Below are positions 8,892 to 17,898 of a stretch of DNA of 33,502 nucleotides, one piece after another. The stretch spans positions 1 to 33,502 of the forward strand of contig CAIXKV010000068.1 of the NCBI GenBank assembly GCA_903920145.1. The letters run 5' to 3'. The position numbers and the translations under genes were made by a program. The notes beneath the pieces are model-generated. The model made no database searches. It was not told where the DNA came from and worked only from the letters and a program-made list of their open reading frames with translations. Source of the stretch: an uncultured Rhodospirillales bacterium (GTDB lineage: Bacteria; Pseudomonadota; Alphaproteobacteria; Azospirillales; Azospirillaceae). Numbering within the stretch: the first letter of the stretch is position 1; every line of letters starts with the position of its first letter.

Positions 8892-8945
8892 TGCCATTCG
8901 AGCCTTGGTGGTGATTCATCAAGGCTGTGCCTTCAGATGCCGGTG
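8892..8945 (-). repeat. Decayed fragment of the hairpin MITE (minus orientation)
   Basis: The sequence from TGCCATTCGAGCC through hairpin 5 to CAGATGCCGG matches the right half of the element on the reverse strand (TACCATCGAGCC ... CAGACGCCGG) with scattered substitutions. TCA (8889-8891) precedes it, consistent with a TNA flank. The hairpin stem survives through a G.T wobble (AGCCTTGGTG with CATCAAGGCT). The rest of the element is not recognisable. It lies between the convergent holA and topA stop codons. Confidence 0.75.
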
Positions 8946-8955
8946 CCACGAGGGA

Positions 8956-11829
8956 CTAAGAGGGGGTGGCTTTTCTGGCACGTGGGCGCTTGGCCGGTTC
9001 GCTCTCGGAGCCCGTGCCATCGGCGGTCTTCTTGGTTCGCGCGCTCGAACTTGAAGACGCCGGGCTTTTCGTAGCCCTCTTTTTGGCTGGCGCCGGGGTT
9101 TCTACTGGCGCCGGGGCCGGTGTTGCCCCATGCGCCGCAGCTTTTGCGGCGGCTTTCTTTGGGGCGTCCTTGGCCGCTTTGCCTGTGCCGGCTTTGGCTT
9201 TGGTCTTCGCGGCGGGTTTGCCGGTTCCAACTTTGGCGGCTTTGGCGGCCAACAGGTCGACGGCCTCGTTCAGGGTGACATCTTCAGCGGCCATGCCTCT
9301 GGGCAGGGACGCATAGAGCTTACCATGTTTGACATAAGGGCCGAAGCGCCCGCTGCCGACCGTGATCGGTTTGCCATCGGCGGGATGTTCACCCAAGGCG
9401 CGTCCGGGATCGCTGGCGGCTCGCTGGCGACCCTCGGTGAGGGCGATTACGGCCCGATTGATGCCGATGGTCAGCACATCGTCGTCATCGGATAGGGATT
9501 TATAAATGTTGCCGTGGCGAAGATAGGGACCAAAGCGTCCGATCCCGGCAGTGATCATCGCGTTTCCTTCGGGATGGGGTCCAACATCTCGGGGAAGCGC
9601 CAGCAAGGCCAGGGCGGTCGCTAAATCCACATCCAGGGGGCTGAGATTCTTGGGAATCGAAACCCGTTTGGGCTTATCCTCGTCTTTGGTCTTTTTCTTG
9701 CGCTTGGCCTTGGCTTTGCCTGTTGCCGTTTCGGTCGGCGGGGGTGGCAAGGCCACGGTTTCGGTGAGCGGGCCGAGTTGGATATAAGCGCCAAAGGGGC
9801 CACGTCGGACGGTGACGGGCAGGCCGGTCGCCGGGTCGTGGCCCAGCAGGCGCGGCCCTTCCAATATCTCCCGACCGTCTTCGCCATCGGGAGAGGCGAT
9901 GCCGAGCGGGCGGGTGTAACGGCATTCGGGGTAGCGCGCGCAGCCGATGAAGGCGCCATTGCGGCTGAGTCGCAGGCCCAGTCGCCCTTCGTTGCAGGCC
10001 GGGCATGTGCGCGGAGAAACCCCGGCGGCGGTGGGTTCAGACGGGAAGAAGTGCGCCCCTAACGAGGCGTCCAGAGTGTCGATGACCTGGGTGATGGTCA
10101 GGTCTTTGGTGCCGGCGATGGCTTCCGAGAAGGCGCCCCAGAAAGCCCGCAACACCGCCTTCCAATCGATCCGACCGCCGGAAATGTCATCAAGCTGATT
10201 TTCCAGATCGGCGGTGAAGGTATATTCGACATAGCGGTCAAAGAAGCTTTCCAGGAAAGCCGTGACCAGACGGCCCCGGTCTTCGGGGACGAACCGCTTT
10301 TTCTCCAGGCGAACATAATCCCGGTCCTGGAGCACCTGAAGGATGCTGGCATAGGTCGAAGGACGCCCGATGCCCAACTCTTCTAGACGCTTGACGAGAC
10401 TGGCTTCGGTATAGCGGGGCGGTGGTTGGGTCGAATGCTGTTCGGGGCGAATGTCACCGCGCGACAGCGGGTCGCGTTCTTTGATCGGCGGCAACCGGCG
10501 CTCGGCTTCGTCGTCGTCGGCCACATCGTCGCGATCCTCCTTGTAGACCCGGAGGAACCCGTCAAACACCACAATAGAGCCGGTGGCCCGCAGCACCACG
10601 TCGCCCTTGGGCGAAGCAATATCCACCGTCGCCTGATCCAGAATGGCCGAGGCCATTTGGCACGCTATGGTGCGCTTCCACACCAACTCATACAGGCGCA
10701 ACTCGTCCCGGTCGAGAAAGCGGGCGACGTCCTCGGGGCGGCGTGCGAGGTCAGTCGGTCGAATCGCCTCGTGGGCCTCTTGGGCATTTTTGGCGCTGGC
10801 TTTGTAAAGCCGAGGGCTGGGCGGCAGATAGCGGTCGCCATAGCTGGTTTCGATCAGCGCGCGGGCACCGTTGACGGCTTCGTTGGACAACGACACGCCA
10901 TCGGTTCGCATATAGGTGATCAATCCCACCGTCTCGCCGCCGATGTCGACGCCCTCATAGAGCTTTTGGGCGATCCGCATGGTGCGGGTGGCGCCCAGGC
11001 CGAGCTTGCGGGAGGCTTCCTGCTGAAGCGTTGAGGTGGTGAAGGGCGGGTAGGGGTTGCGCTTGACTTGTTTGTGTTCGACGGACGCCACGGAAAAGGC
11101 GAGTGGCTTCATGCGTTCAACCACCGCCTCGGCGGCAGCCTTGGTGCCAAGCGCGAATTTATCGAGCTTTTTGCCGTCTAGTTGGATCAGTCGGGCATTG
11201 AAGCTTGCGCCATCCGGGGTTTGGAACGTGACCTCGATGGTCCAAAACTCTTGGGACCGGAAAACCTCAATCTCGCCTTCACGCTGGCACACCAGACGCA
11301 AGGCCACCGACTGCACTCGGCCTGCCGATTTCGCACCCGGCAGTTTGCGCCACAGCACTGGCGACAGGGTGAATCCGACCAGATAATCCAGGGCGCGACG
11401 AGCCAGATAGGCTTCCACCAACTCGCGGTTGACCGCGCGAGGCGCACCAATCGCCGCTAAAACGGCGCTTTTGGTAATTTCGTTGAAGGTCACCCGCTCG
11501 ATTTTGAGCCCAGGAGGAAGGCGTTGCTCTCGAAGCAGTTCTTCGACATGCCAAGCGATGGCTTCACCCTCGCGATCCGGGTCGGTGGCGAGGTAAACCC
11601 GTGTCGCGCCTTTGGCCGCGCGCACGATCTCGTCAAGGTGACGCTTGGAGCGTTCCCCCAACTCCCAGTCCATGGCGAAATCTTCGTCAGGACGAACCGA
11701 GCCATCACGGGCGGGCAAATCCCGAACATGACCAAAGCTGGCCAGAACGGTGTAGTTGGGCCCGAGATACTTGTTGATCGTCTTGGCCTTGGCCGGCGAT
11801 TCGACGATGACGACATTGCTGACCGGCAC
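8956..11829 (-). CDS. topA: DNA topoisomerase I
   Basis: A 957-residue type IA topoisomerase that relaxes negative supercoils through a 5'-phosphotyrosine intermediate. The start is GTG at 11829 behind GGGAGGA. The TOPRIM domain opens with VVIVESPAKAKTINKYLG and carries the DxD-type acidic motif (ATDPDREGEAIAWH). The active-site tyrosine is Tyr306 in LITYMRTDGVSLS. One C-terminal zinc-binding module (CPACNEGRLGLRLSRNG...CARYPEC) is followed by repeated GRFGPYL/V-type modules. The last 110 or so residues are a low-complexity Lys/Ala/Pro tail, as often seen in alphaproteobacteria, probably binding DNA non-specifically. dprA lies 48 bp upstream on the same strand, so a dprA-topA operon is likely. 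Confidence 0.97.
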   Translation of the reverse strand: MPVSNVVIVESPAKAKTINKYLGPNYTVLASFGHVRDLPARDGSVRPDEDFAMDWELGERSKRHLDEIVRAAKGATRVYLATDPDREGEAIAWHVEELLREQRLPPGLKIERVTFNEITKSAVLAAIGAPRAVNRELVEAYLARRALDYLVGFTLSPVLWRKLPGAKSAGRVQSVALRLVCQREGEIEVFRSQEFWTIEVTFQTPDGASFNARLIQLDGKKLDKFALGTKAAAEAVVERMKPLAFSVASVEHKQVKRNPYPPFTTSTLQQEASRKLGLGATRTMRIAQKLYEGVDIGGETVGLITYMRTDGVSLSNEAVNGARALIETSYGDRYLPPSPRLYKASAKNAQEAHEAIRPTDLARRPEDVARFLDRDELRLYELVWKRTIACQMASAILDQATVDIASPKGDVVLRATGSIVVFDGFLRVYKEDRDDVADDDEAERRLPPIKERDPLSRGDIRPEQHSTQPPPRYTEASLVKRLEELGIGRPSTYASILQVLQDRDYVRLEKKRFVPEDRGRLVTAFLESFFDRYVEYTFTADLENQLDDISGGRIDWKAVLRAFWGAFSEAIAGTKDLTITQVIDTLDASLGAHFFPSEPTAAGVSPRTCPACNEGRLGLRLSRNGAFIGCARYPECRYTRPLGIASPDGEDGREILEGPRLLGHDPATGLPVTVRRGPFGAYIQLGPLTETVALPPPPTETATGKAKAKRKKKTKDEDKPKRVSIPKNLSPLDVDLATALALLALPRDVGPHPEGNAMITAGIGRFGPYLRHGNIYKSLSDDDDVLTIGINRAVIALTEGRQRAASDPGRALGEHPADGKPITVGSGRFGPYVKHGKLYASLPRGMAAEDVTLNEAVDLLAAKAAKVGTGKPAAKTKAKAGTGKAAKDAPKKAAAKAAAHGATPAPAPVETPAPAKKRATKSPASSSSSARTKKTADGTGSESEPAKRPRARKATPS

Positions 11830-11877
11830 GAGTCCTCCCGCCCTCCCTGCTGTTCTAACCTGGCAGTGAACAACACG

Positions 11878-13047
11878 CTAACCGTCTGATTCGATCCCAG
11901 GGATCGAAATCAGGTTCACCTGATTGCCTGGCCGCCGCTCTGCCCGTCCGGCCAGTTCCAGTTCCAGCACTACGGTTTGAACGATCGCCGCAGACAATTG
12001 ACAGCCACGGACCAGTTCGTCAATTGGAACCGGCGACGGACTGAGGCTTTCCAGCACCAACACGCGGGCGCGGGCCAGTTCGGCCTCGTCCAAACGCGGC
12101 GTGGGAGCCAGCGGGCGGCTCATCAGAGCCTCTCCGGTGCCTTCGCGGGCTCCGGGTCGAATCAGAGGGGTTAGCACTTGGAGCACATCGGCAGCCGATT
12201 GTATCAGGGTTGCGCCTTCGCGAATCAGGCTGTTGGTTCCCTGGCAGCGTGGATCCAGAGGCGAGCCCGGCACCGCCAGCACCTCGCGCCCCTGTTCCAG
12301 CGCAAAGCGGGCGGTGATCAGGGAGCCCGATTTGAGCGCAGCCTCAACCACCACCACACCCAGGGAAAGCCCCGAGATCAGTCGGTTGCGGCGGGGAAAA
12401 TGGCGGGCCTGGGGCTGGGTGCCGACCGGATTTTCGGAAATAGCCACGCCTTCGACGATCAGGCGACGATAGAGCGCGTCATTGTCCTCGGGATAGATCA
12501 CATCGACACCGCCCGCCAACACCGCCACGGTGCCGCCAGCCATGGCGCCGTCATGGGCGGCAGCGTCAATGCCTCGAGCCAAGCCTGAAACCACCACCAG
12601 TCCAGCGTCGCCCAGCTCGCGGGCCAGCATATGCGCAAAGCGGCGGCCATTGACCGAAGCATTGCGGGCGCCGATCACCGCCACCGCCGGGCGTTGCAGC
12701 AGGTGAGCGTGTCCCAACACGAACAGCAGCGGAGGACGGTCGTCGACGGTGGCCAAGGATACGGGATAATCGGGCTCGCAGGCTGCCAGCGGGCGAATGC
12801 CAGCCCGGACACAGGCCGCCAACTCACGCTCGACCTCAGCCTTGGCCGGGACGCGCAACGGCTTGCTCTTCCCGCCCTGCTTGGCCAGCTCCGGCAAAGC
12901 CTTCAGTGCCGCTCCTGCCGAACCATACTGGTCGAGCAACCGGAAAAATGTGATCGGTCCGACATTCTCAGCCCGGATCAGGCGCAACCAATCGAGGCGC
13001 TCGGCGTCGGACAAGGGGCGGCGAATCAAAGGCATGGGTAAGGCCAT
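11878..13047 (-). CDS. dprA: DNA-processing protein DprA (Smf)
   Basis: A protein of about 389 residues that binds incoming single-stranded DNA and loads RecA in natural transformation. The gene is also widespread in species not known to be competent. After an N-terminal helical region (LSDAERLDWLRLIRAENVGPITFFRLL) comes the Rossmann-like core: LAVIGARNAS-type strand, GLVVVSGLARGIDAAAH and GGVDVIYPEDN. A C-terminal winged-helix-like segment follows (LSPSPVPIDELVRGCQLSAAIVQTVVLELELAGRAER). The frame stays open up to 13131; the start at 13047 (MALPMPLIRR) fits the family N-terminus better, and 13035 is also possible. An inserted repeat copy ends about 87 bp upstream, so the promoter must be short or lie within or beyond the repeat. 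Confidence 0.93.
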   Translation of the reverse strand: MALPMPLIRRPLSDAERLDWLRLIRAENVGPITFFRLLDQYGSAGAALKALPELAKQGGKSKPLRVPAKAEVERELAACVRAGIRPLAACEPDYPVSLATVDDRPPLLFVLGHAHLLQRPAVAVIGARNASVNGRRFAHMLARELGDAGLVVVSGLARGIDAAAHDGAMAGGTVAVLAGGVDVIYPEDNDALYRRLIVEGVAISENPVGTQPQARHFPRRNRLISGLSLGVVVVEAALKSGSLITARFALEQGREVLAVPGSPLDPRCQGTNSLIREGATLIQSAADVLQVLTPLIRPGAREGTGEALMSRPLAPTPRLDEAELARARVLVLESLSPSPVPIDELVRGCQLSAAIVQTVVLELELAGRAERRPGNQVNLISIPGIESDG

Positions 13048-13134
13048 TCCAAGCGTGGCGACAAGGGACGCTGGTGTTTCGCGCAATTGTGACAGCGGGG
13101 TCAAGTGCGGATTGCATCGGTTGCAAAGCAATCA

Positions 13135-13240
13135 TACCGGCGAGCTATAACGATGACACACTGCCGGTATCGGGCCGCGACGACGGCCCGCCCGGCGTCT
13201 GAGGGCAGCCTTGATGAGTCAACATCAAGGCTCGAGGGTA
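13135..13240 (+). repeat. Hairpin MITE, internally deleted copy (106 bp, TCA target duplication)
   Basis: Both ends are intact (TACCGGCGAGC and GGCTCGAGGGTA), and TCA flanks both sides (13132-13134 and 13241-13243). Hairpins 3 and 4 are missing: hairpin 2 joins directly to GCCCGGCGTCTG. Hairpins 1, 2 (GGGCC/GGCCC) and 5 remain. The right-hand TCA is the reverse complement of the TGA stop codon of the DHOD-like gene, so the insertion targeted that stop codon and its duplication kept the gene terminated. Confidence 0.92.
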
Positions 13241-14245
13241 TCAGAGGGGATTCAGCCGCCGCCATCCCTGAAGTGCGGCCATGTAGTTACCACGTTCAAA
13301 GGCTGCGGGATTGGGGCAACGGCTGAGATTCATACTGCCTTGCATTTGCTTCAGGGACTCGTATTCGTGCTCGATTAACCAGCGTTCAAGGCCGATCCGC
13401 AGCTCGGCAAGTGCGTTCGGGCCGTCCTGAAGCAGCACCGACACCAGTTGTATGGCATTGGCGCCGGTCATGATCGCCTTGACCACATCGGCCACCGTAT
13501 GGACTCCGCCCGAGCAGGCCAGCGATGGTTTCACCTGAGAAGACAGGATGGCCAGCCAGCGCAGACGCAGCAGCAGCTCCGACGAGGTGGACAGCTCCAG
13601 CCGAGGCGCGGCTTCGAGCCTTTCAATGTCAATATCGGGCTGGTAAAAGCGGTTAAACAGAACCAGGCCATCGACGCCGGTTTGCTCTAGCCGATGGACA
13701 AAACCACCAAATGCCGAAAAAAATGGTGATACTTTCAATGCCACGGGAATCGTGACGGTCTGCTTGACCTGTCGGGCAATGGTGATGACCCGATCTTCCA
13801 CCGTGGCGGCATACTCGTCCAGGGCCGCAGCGACGAAATAGACGTTCAGTTCAAGCGCATCGGCTCCGGCCTCTTGGATCAGGCGGGCGTAATCGCTCCA
13901 GCCTTCGGTGCTGACGCCATTTAGAGACGCGATCACCGGCACCCGCACGGCTTCTTTAATCCGGCGGATTTGCTCCAGATAAGCCTCGGGCCCCAGGGCG
14001 AAATGATCAAGGCCGGGAAAGTAACTCAGGGCTTCGGCGTAGCTGTTGGCGGGGCCTTCGGTGGCCAGGAGGGCATGCAGGCGATCTTGCTTGATCTGTT
14101 CTTCGAACAGAGAATGCATGACGATCGCCGCCGCCCCGGCGTCCTCGAGCCGGCGCACTGTGTCCAGGGAGTCGACCAACGGCGATGCTCCGGGCATCAG
14201 CGGATGGGGGAGATCGAACCCCAGGTAGCGCGTGGACATGTCCAT
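13241..14245 (-). CDS. Dihydroorotate dehydrogenase-like flavoprotein
   Basis: A 334-residue FMN-type TIM-barrel protein of the dihydroorotate dehydrogenase superfamily. Recognisable elements are the N-terminal LGFDLPHPLMPGASPLVDS, VIASLNGVSTEGW, the ALELNVYF strand where DHODs have the NxS(C/S)PN-type catalytic loop, the Lys strand PVALKVSPFF and the phosphate-binding end (CSGGVHTVADVVKAIMTGANAIQL). In the catalytic loop, the usual Cys or Ser and following Pro-Asn are absent (LNVYFVAA), so orotate synthesis is unlikely. The start has AAGGAA upstream. It lies 71 bp downstream of nifJ on the same strand and is probably co-transcribed. An electron-transfer or accessory role to NifJ is inference only. 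The stop codon sits inside the target duplication of a MITE. Confidence 0.85.
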   Translation of the reverse strand: MDMSTRYLGFDLPHPLMPGASPLVDSLDTVRRLEDAGAAAIVMHSLFEEQIKQDRLHALLATEGPANSYAEALSYFPGLDHFALGPEAYLEQIRRIKEAVRVPVIASLNGVSTEGWSDYARLIQEAGADALELNVYFVAAALDEYAATVEDRVITIARQVKQTVTIPVALKVSPFFSAFGGFVHRLEQTGVDGLVLFNRFYQPDIDIERLEAAPRLELSTSSELLLRLRWLAILSSQVKPSLACSGGVHTVADVVKAIMTGANAIQLVSVLLQDGPNALAELRIGLERWLIEHEYESLKQMQGSMNLSRCPNPAAFERGNYMAALQGWRRLNPL

Positions 14246-14283
14246 GGGATGTTCCTTGCGTCTTCCGTTGCTTGAGAGCAGAC

Positions 14284-14304
14284 GGGAGCGGTGGTAACGC
14301 TCCC
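14284..14304 (-). other. Hairpin between nifJ and the DHOD-like gene
   Basis: A 7-bp perfect stem (GGGAGCG 14284-14290, CGCTCCC 14298-14304) lies between the nifJ stop and the next start. There is no T run on the minus strand. It may therefore lower read-through or stabilise the nifJ message rather than fully terminate it. Confidence 0.45.
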
Positions 14305-14316
14305 CTCGGCTGGTCT

Positions 14317-17300
14317 TTACTTGTCCTTGGTTTCCTGGAACTCGGCGGCAAAGCGCAGGCGTTCCAGGCGCAGGCGGCTTTCGGACTCGGCGGCCTTGAG
14401 CAGAGCCCGGAAGCGGGCCGGATCATCCCGCTCGACCACCCGGAACCGGGTTTCATTGGCCATGAAGTCAGCCAGTCGAGCCTTGGCTGGCCCGCTGTCC
14501 ATGACCAGCGGCCTTTCGCCGACCGCCAAGCGGCGCGGATCAAAGCGGTACAACGACCAGTGTCCGCTATCCACCGCCAATTTTTGCTGATCCAGGCCAT
14601 GGGCTAGATCATAGCCATGGGCGATGCAGTGGCTATAGGCGATGACCAAAGAGGGGCCGTCATAGGATTCGGCTTCCAACAAAGTCCGCACCGTCTGTTG
14701 ATCGCGGGCGCCAAAGGCCACTTGAGCCACGAAGACATTGCCGTAAGACATGGCCATCATGCCCAGGTCTTTTTTACCGCTGGCTCGTCCGGCGATGGCG
14801 AATTTGGCCGAAGCGCCCAACGGCGTCGCTTTGGATTGTTGGCCGCCGGTGTTGGAATAGACCTCGGTATCCAGCACCAGAACATTGACGTTGCGACCGG
14901 AGGCCAGCACATGGTCAAGGCCGCCAAAGCCGATGTCATAGGCCCAACCATCGCCACCAACGATCCAGACGCTCCGTGTCACCAGATTATCGGCGATCTC
15001 AAGCAGACGTTGGGCGGCTAGGCCGTCGATGCCAGCCAGGGCTTGACGCAACGCCACCACCCGTTCCCGTTGGGCGGCAATGGTCGCCTCGTCTCGCCCG
15101 GTGGCGGCCAGCAGGCCCTCCACCAACGCTTCCGGCAACTGTCCAGCCAGTGCTTGCACCAGCCTCCGCGCCTGAAGGGCCAACTGGTCAAAGGCGGTGC
15201 GTAGGCCGAAGCCATATTCGGCATTGTCTTCAAACAGCGAATTGGACCATGCCGGCCCTCGGCCCTCGGGGGTGACGGTGTAGGGCGTGGTCGGCAGGTT
15301 GCCGCCATAGATCGAGGAACAGCCGGTGGCGTTCGCGATCACCGCCCGGTCACCGAAAAGCTGGGTCAGCAATTTGAGATACGGGGTCTCTCCGCATCCA
15401 GCGCAGGCTCCCGAGAACTCAAAGAGCGGTTGGAACAGTTGCACCTGCTTGACCGCCAACGGAACCTGAGGGCGCGGAGCTTCGGGCAGGGCTAAAACAT
15501 AAGAAAAGGCGGCGCTGGCGGTGGCGCCGATCTCGGCGGTGGGGCGCATCTCCAGGGCCTTGCGCCGGGGATTGGCCTTGTCCTTGGCCGGGCAGACCGC
15601 CACGCACAAGGTGCAGCCGGTGCAATCTTCGGGTGACACGGCTAGCACATAGCGGGAGCCGGCGAACTCCTCGCCCCGATAGTCGAGGCTGCGCAAACCG
15701 ACGGGGGCTTCGGCGAGCGACTCGGGGGTACAGGTCTTGACCCGGATCACGGCGTGCGGGCAGACCATCGCGCACTTGTTGCACTGGATGCAGAGTTCGG
15801 CATTCCATCCCGGTACTTCGGCGGAAATGCCGCGTTTTTCGTATTGGGAGGTGCCCACCGGCCAAGTGCCATCCACCGGAAAGGCGCTGACCGGCAGTTG
15901 ATCGCCATGACCGGCCAGAATCGCGCCGGTGACACGGCGGACGAAGTCGGGGGCGTGGGCGGGGATCGGTGGCCGGCGATCGAAAAGAGCGCTGGCCTCC
16001 GCTGGCACCGGAATTTCAATCAGGTTGGCCACCGATTGATCCACCGCCGCATGATTGCGCCGCACCGCTTCTTCGCTGCGCCGGCCATAGGTCTTGTCGA
16101 TGGCGCCCTTGATTCGCTCCACGGCATCGTCGGCGGGCAGCACACCCGAGAGCGCGAAGAAACAGGTCTGCATCACAGTGTTGATGCGCCGCCCTAACCC
16201 GGCATCCCGTGCGACGCGGCTCGCATCCACCGCGAACAGCCGAACCCGGCTGTCGATGGCTTGTTGCTGAACCGAACGCGGCAGGCTGGCCCACACGTCA
16301 TCGGCGGTGCCGGGGGCATTTAACAAGACGATCGCACCGGGCGCCGCCGTCCCGAGCACATCCATCTGATCCAGCAATGGGAAATGGTGGCAGGCGACGA
16401 AACCGGCCTGGCTGATCAAATAAGGGGCGTGAATCGGTTGCGGGCTGAAACGCAAATGGGAAACCGTGGTGGCTCCCGACTTGCGGCTATCATAGACAAA
16501 ATAACCTTGGCCATATTGGCCGGTTTCTTCGGCAATGATTTTCAGCGAATTCTTGTTGGCGCCGACCGTTCCATCGGAACCCAGACCAAAGAAGACGGCG
16601 CGGGTGGTGCCTGCCGGTTCGACATCAAGGGCCTCGCCCAACGCCAATGAGCTATGGCTGACATCGTCATGGATGCCGACGGTGAAGCGCCGCTTGGGGC
16701 GAGGGCGGGTCAGCTCGTCGAACACCGCCTTGACCATGGCGGGGGTGAATTCTTTGGACGACAGGCCATAACGGCCACCGATGACCACAGGCTCTACCGC
16801 GAAACGCGGTGTGCCGACGGCTCGGGCCTCAGCGAGTGCCGCAACCACATCCAAGAACAGCGGCTCGCCCACGGCACCCGGCTCTTTGGTGCGGTCTAGG
16901 ACCGCAATGGCCCGAGTCGTTTCTGGAAGCGCCGTGACGAAGTCGGCGATGGAAAAGGGTCGATAGAGGTGCACCGTGAGCACGCCCACCCGTTCGCCTC
17001 GCTCGCGCTCCAGAAAACGCGCGGTTTCGCGGGCGGTTTCCGCACCCGAGCCCATAACCACGATCACCCGCTCGGCGGCGGGGTGGCCGTCATAGTCGAA
17101 CAGCCGGTAGCGTCGTCCGGTGCGCTCGGCCAAATGGTCAAAAGCGTCCTGAACCTGTCCGGGGCATTGCTCATAAAAGGGCGAGCAGGCTTCCCGCGCC
17201 TGGAAGAAGACGTCAGGATTTTGAGCCGTTCCGCGAATCTGGGGCCGGTCGGGGCTTAACCCGCGCTGGCGGAGTGCGCTGATGGCGCTTTCATCGATCA

Positions 17301-17898
17301 GAGCGCGGATATCGTCATCGCTCAGGGGGATGATGCCGTTCAACTCGTGGGAGGTGCGGAAGCCGTCAAAGAAATGCAAAAACGGCACCCGCGCCTTGAG
17401 CGTCACAGCATGGGAAATCAGTGCGAAATCCTGTGCCTCTTGGACGGTCGATGCCGACAGAAGCGCCATGCCGGTTTGGCGACAGGCCATGACATCGCTA
17501 TGGTCACCGAAAATCGACAAAGCGTGGGTGGCCAGCGTCCGGGCTGCCACATGCAGAACGAACGGCGTTAACTCTCCAGCAATCTTATAAAGATTGGGGA
17601 TCATCAGCAGCAGACCTTGGGACGCCGTGAAGGTCGTCGCTAAGGTTCCGGCTTGCAAAGCGCCGTGGATGGCCCCTGCTGCACCGCCTTCGGACTGCAT
17701 TTCGACGATCTGGGGAATGTCGCCCCACAGATTGGATTTCTCCGCCGCCGCCCACTCGTCAGCCAACTCCCCCATCGGTGAGGCTGGTGTGATCGGGTAG
17801 ATGGCGATGACCTCGCTGCATCGGTACGCGACCCAACCGGCGGCCTGATTCCCGTCGACCAACGCGGTCTCGGTTCGAGTCACTCCTGTATCGGCCAT
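14317..17898 (-). CDS. nifJ: Pyruvate:ferredoxin (flavodoxin) oxidoreductase
   Basis: A 1193-residue single-chain enzyme that converts pyruvate and CoA to acetyl-CoA, CO2 and reduced ferredoxin or flavodoxin, supplying low-potential electrons, for example to nitrogenase. The start at 17898 (MADTGVTRTETALVDGNQ) follows AAAGGGAG; the frame upstream of it is not homologous. Domains in order are the pyrimidine-binding core (IAIYPITPASPMGELADEW), the core domain II, the gamma-like domain (FFGLGSDGTVGANKNSLKII), two [4Fe-4S] motifs starting at Cys703 (CIQCNKCAMVCP) and Cys759 (CTGCTLCVAVCP), a third cluster start (CAGCGETPY) and the thiamine-pyrophosphate GDG...NTGGQQS region near residues 980-1010. 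Length and order match NifJ. No nif genes are in the window, so a nitrogen-fixation role is open; general anaerobic pyruvate oxidation is equally possible. Confidence 0.95.
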   Translation of the reverse strand: MADTGVTRTETALVDGNQAAGWVAYRCSEVIAIYPITPASPMGELADEWAAAEKSNLWGDIPQIVEMQSEGGAAGAIHGALQAGTLATTFTASQGLLLMIPNLYKIAGELTPFVLHVAARTLATHALSIFGDHSDVMACRQTGMALLSASTVQEAQDFALISHAVTLKARVPFLHFFDGFRTSHELNGIIPLSDDDIRALIDESAISALRQRGLSPDRPQIRGTAQNPDVFFQAREACSPFYEQCPGQVQDAFDHLAERTGRRYRLFDYDGHPAAERVIVVMGSGAETARETARFLERERGERVGVLTVHLYRPFSIADFVTALPETTRAIAVLDRTKEPGAVGEPLFLDVVAALAEARAVGTPRFAVEPVVIGGRYGLSSKEFTPAMVKAVFDELTRPRPKRRFTVGIHDDVSHSSLALGEALDVEPAGTTRAVFFGLGSDGTVGANKNSLKIIAEETGQYGQGYFVYDSRKSGATTVSHLRFSPQPIHAPYLISQAGFVACHHFPLLDQMDVLGTAAPGAIVLLNAPGTADDVWASLPRSVQQQAIDSRVRLFAVDASRVARDAGLGRRINTVMQTCFFALSGVLPADDAVERIKGAIDKTYGRRSEEAVRRNHAAVDQSVANLIEIPVPAEASALFDRRPPIPAHAPDFVRRVTGAILAGHGDQLPVSAFPVDGTWPVGTSQYEKRGISAEVPGWNAELCIQCNKCAMVCPHAVIRVKTCTPESLAEAPVGLRSLDYRGEEFAGSRYVLAVSPEDCTGCTLCVAVCPAKDKANPRRKALEMRPTAEIGATASAAFSYVLALPEAPRPQVPLAVKQVQLFQPLFEFSGACAGCGETPYLKLLTQLFGDRAVIANATGCSSIYGGNLPTTPYTVTPEGRGPAWSNSLFEDNAEYGFGLRTAFDQLALQARRLVQALAGQLPEALVEGLLAATGRDEATIAAQRERVVALRQALAGIDGLAAQRLLEIADNLVTRSVWIVGGDGWAYDIGFGGLDHVLASGRNVNVLVLDTEVYSNTGGQQSKATPLGASAKFAIAGRASGKKDLGMMAMSYGNVFVAQVAFGARDQQTVRTLLEAESYDGPSLVIAYSHCIAHGYDLAHGLDQQKLAVDSGHWSLYRFDPRRLAVGERPLVMDSGPAKARLADFMANETRFRVVERDDPARFRALLKAAESESRLRLERLRFAAEFQETKDK

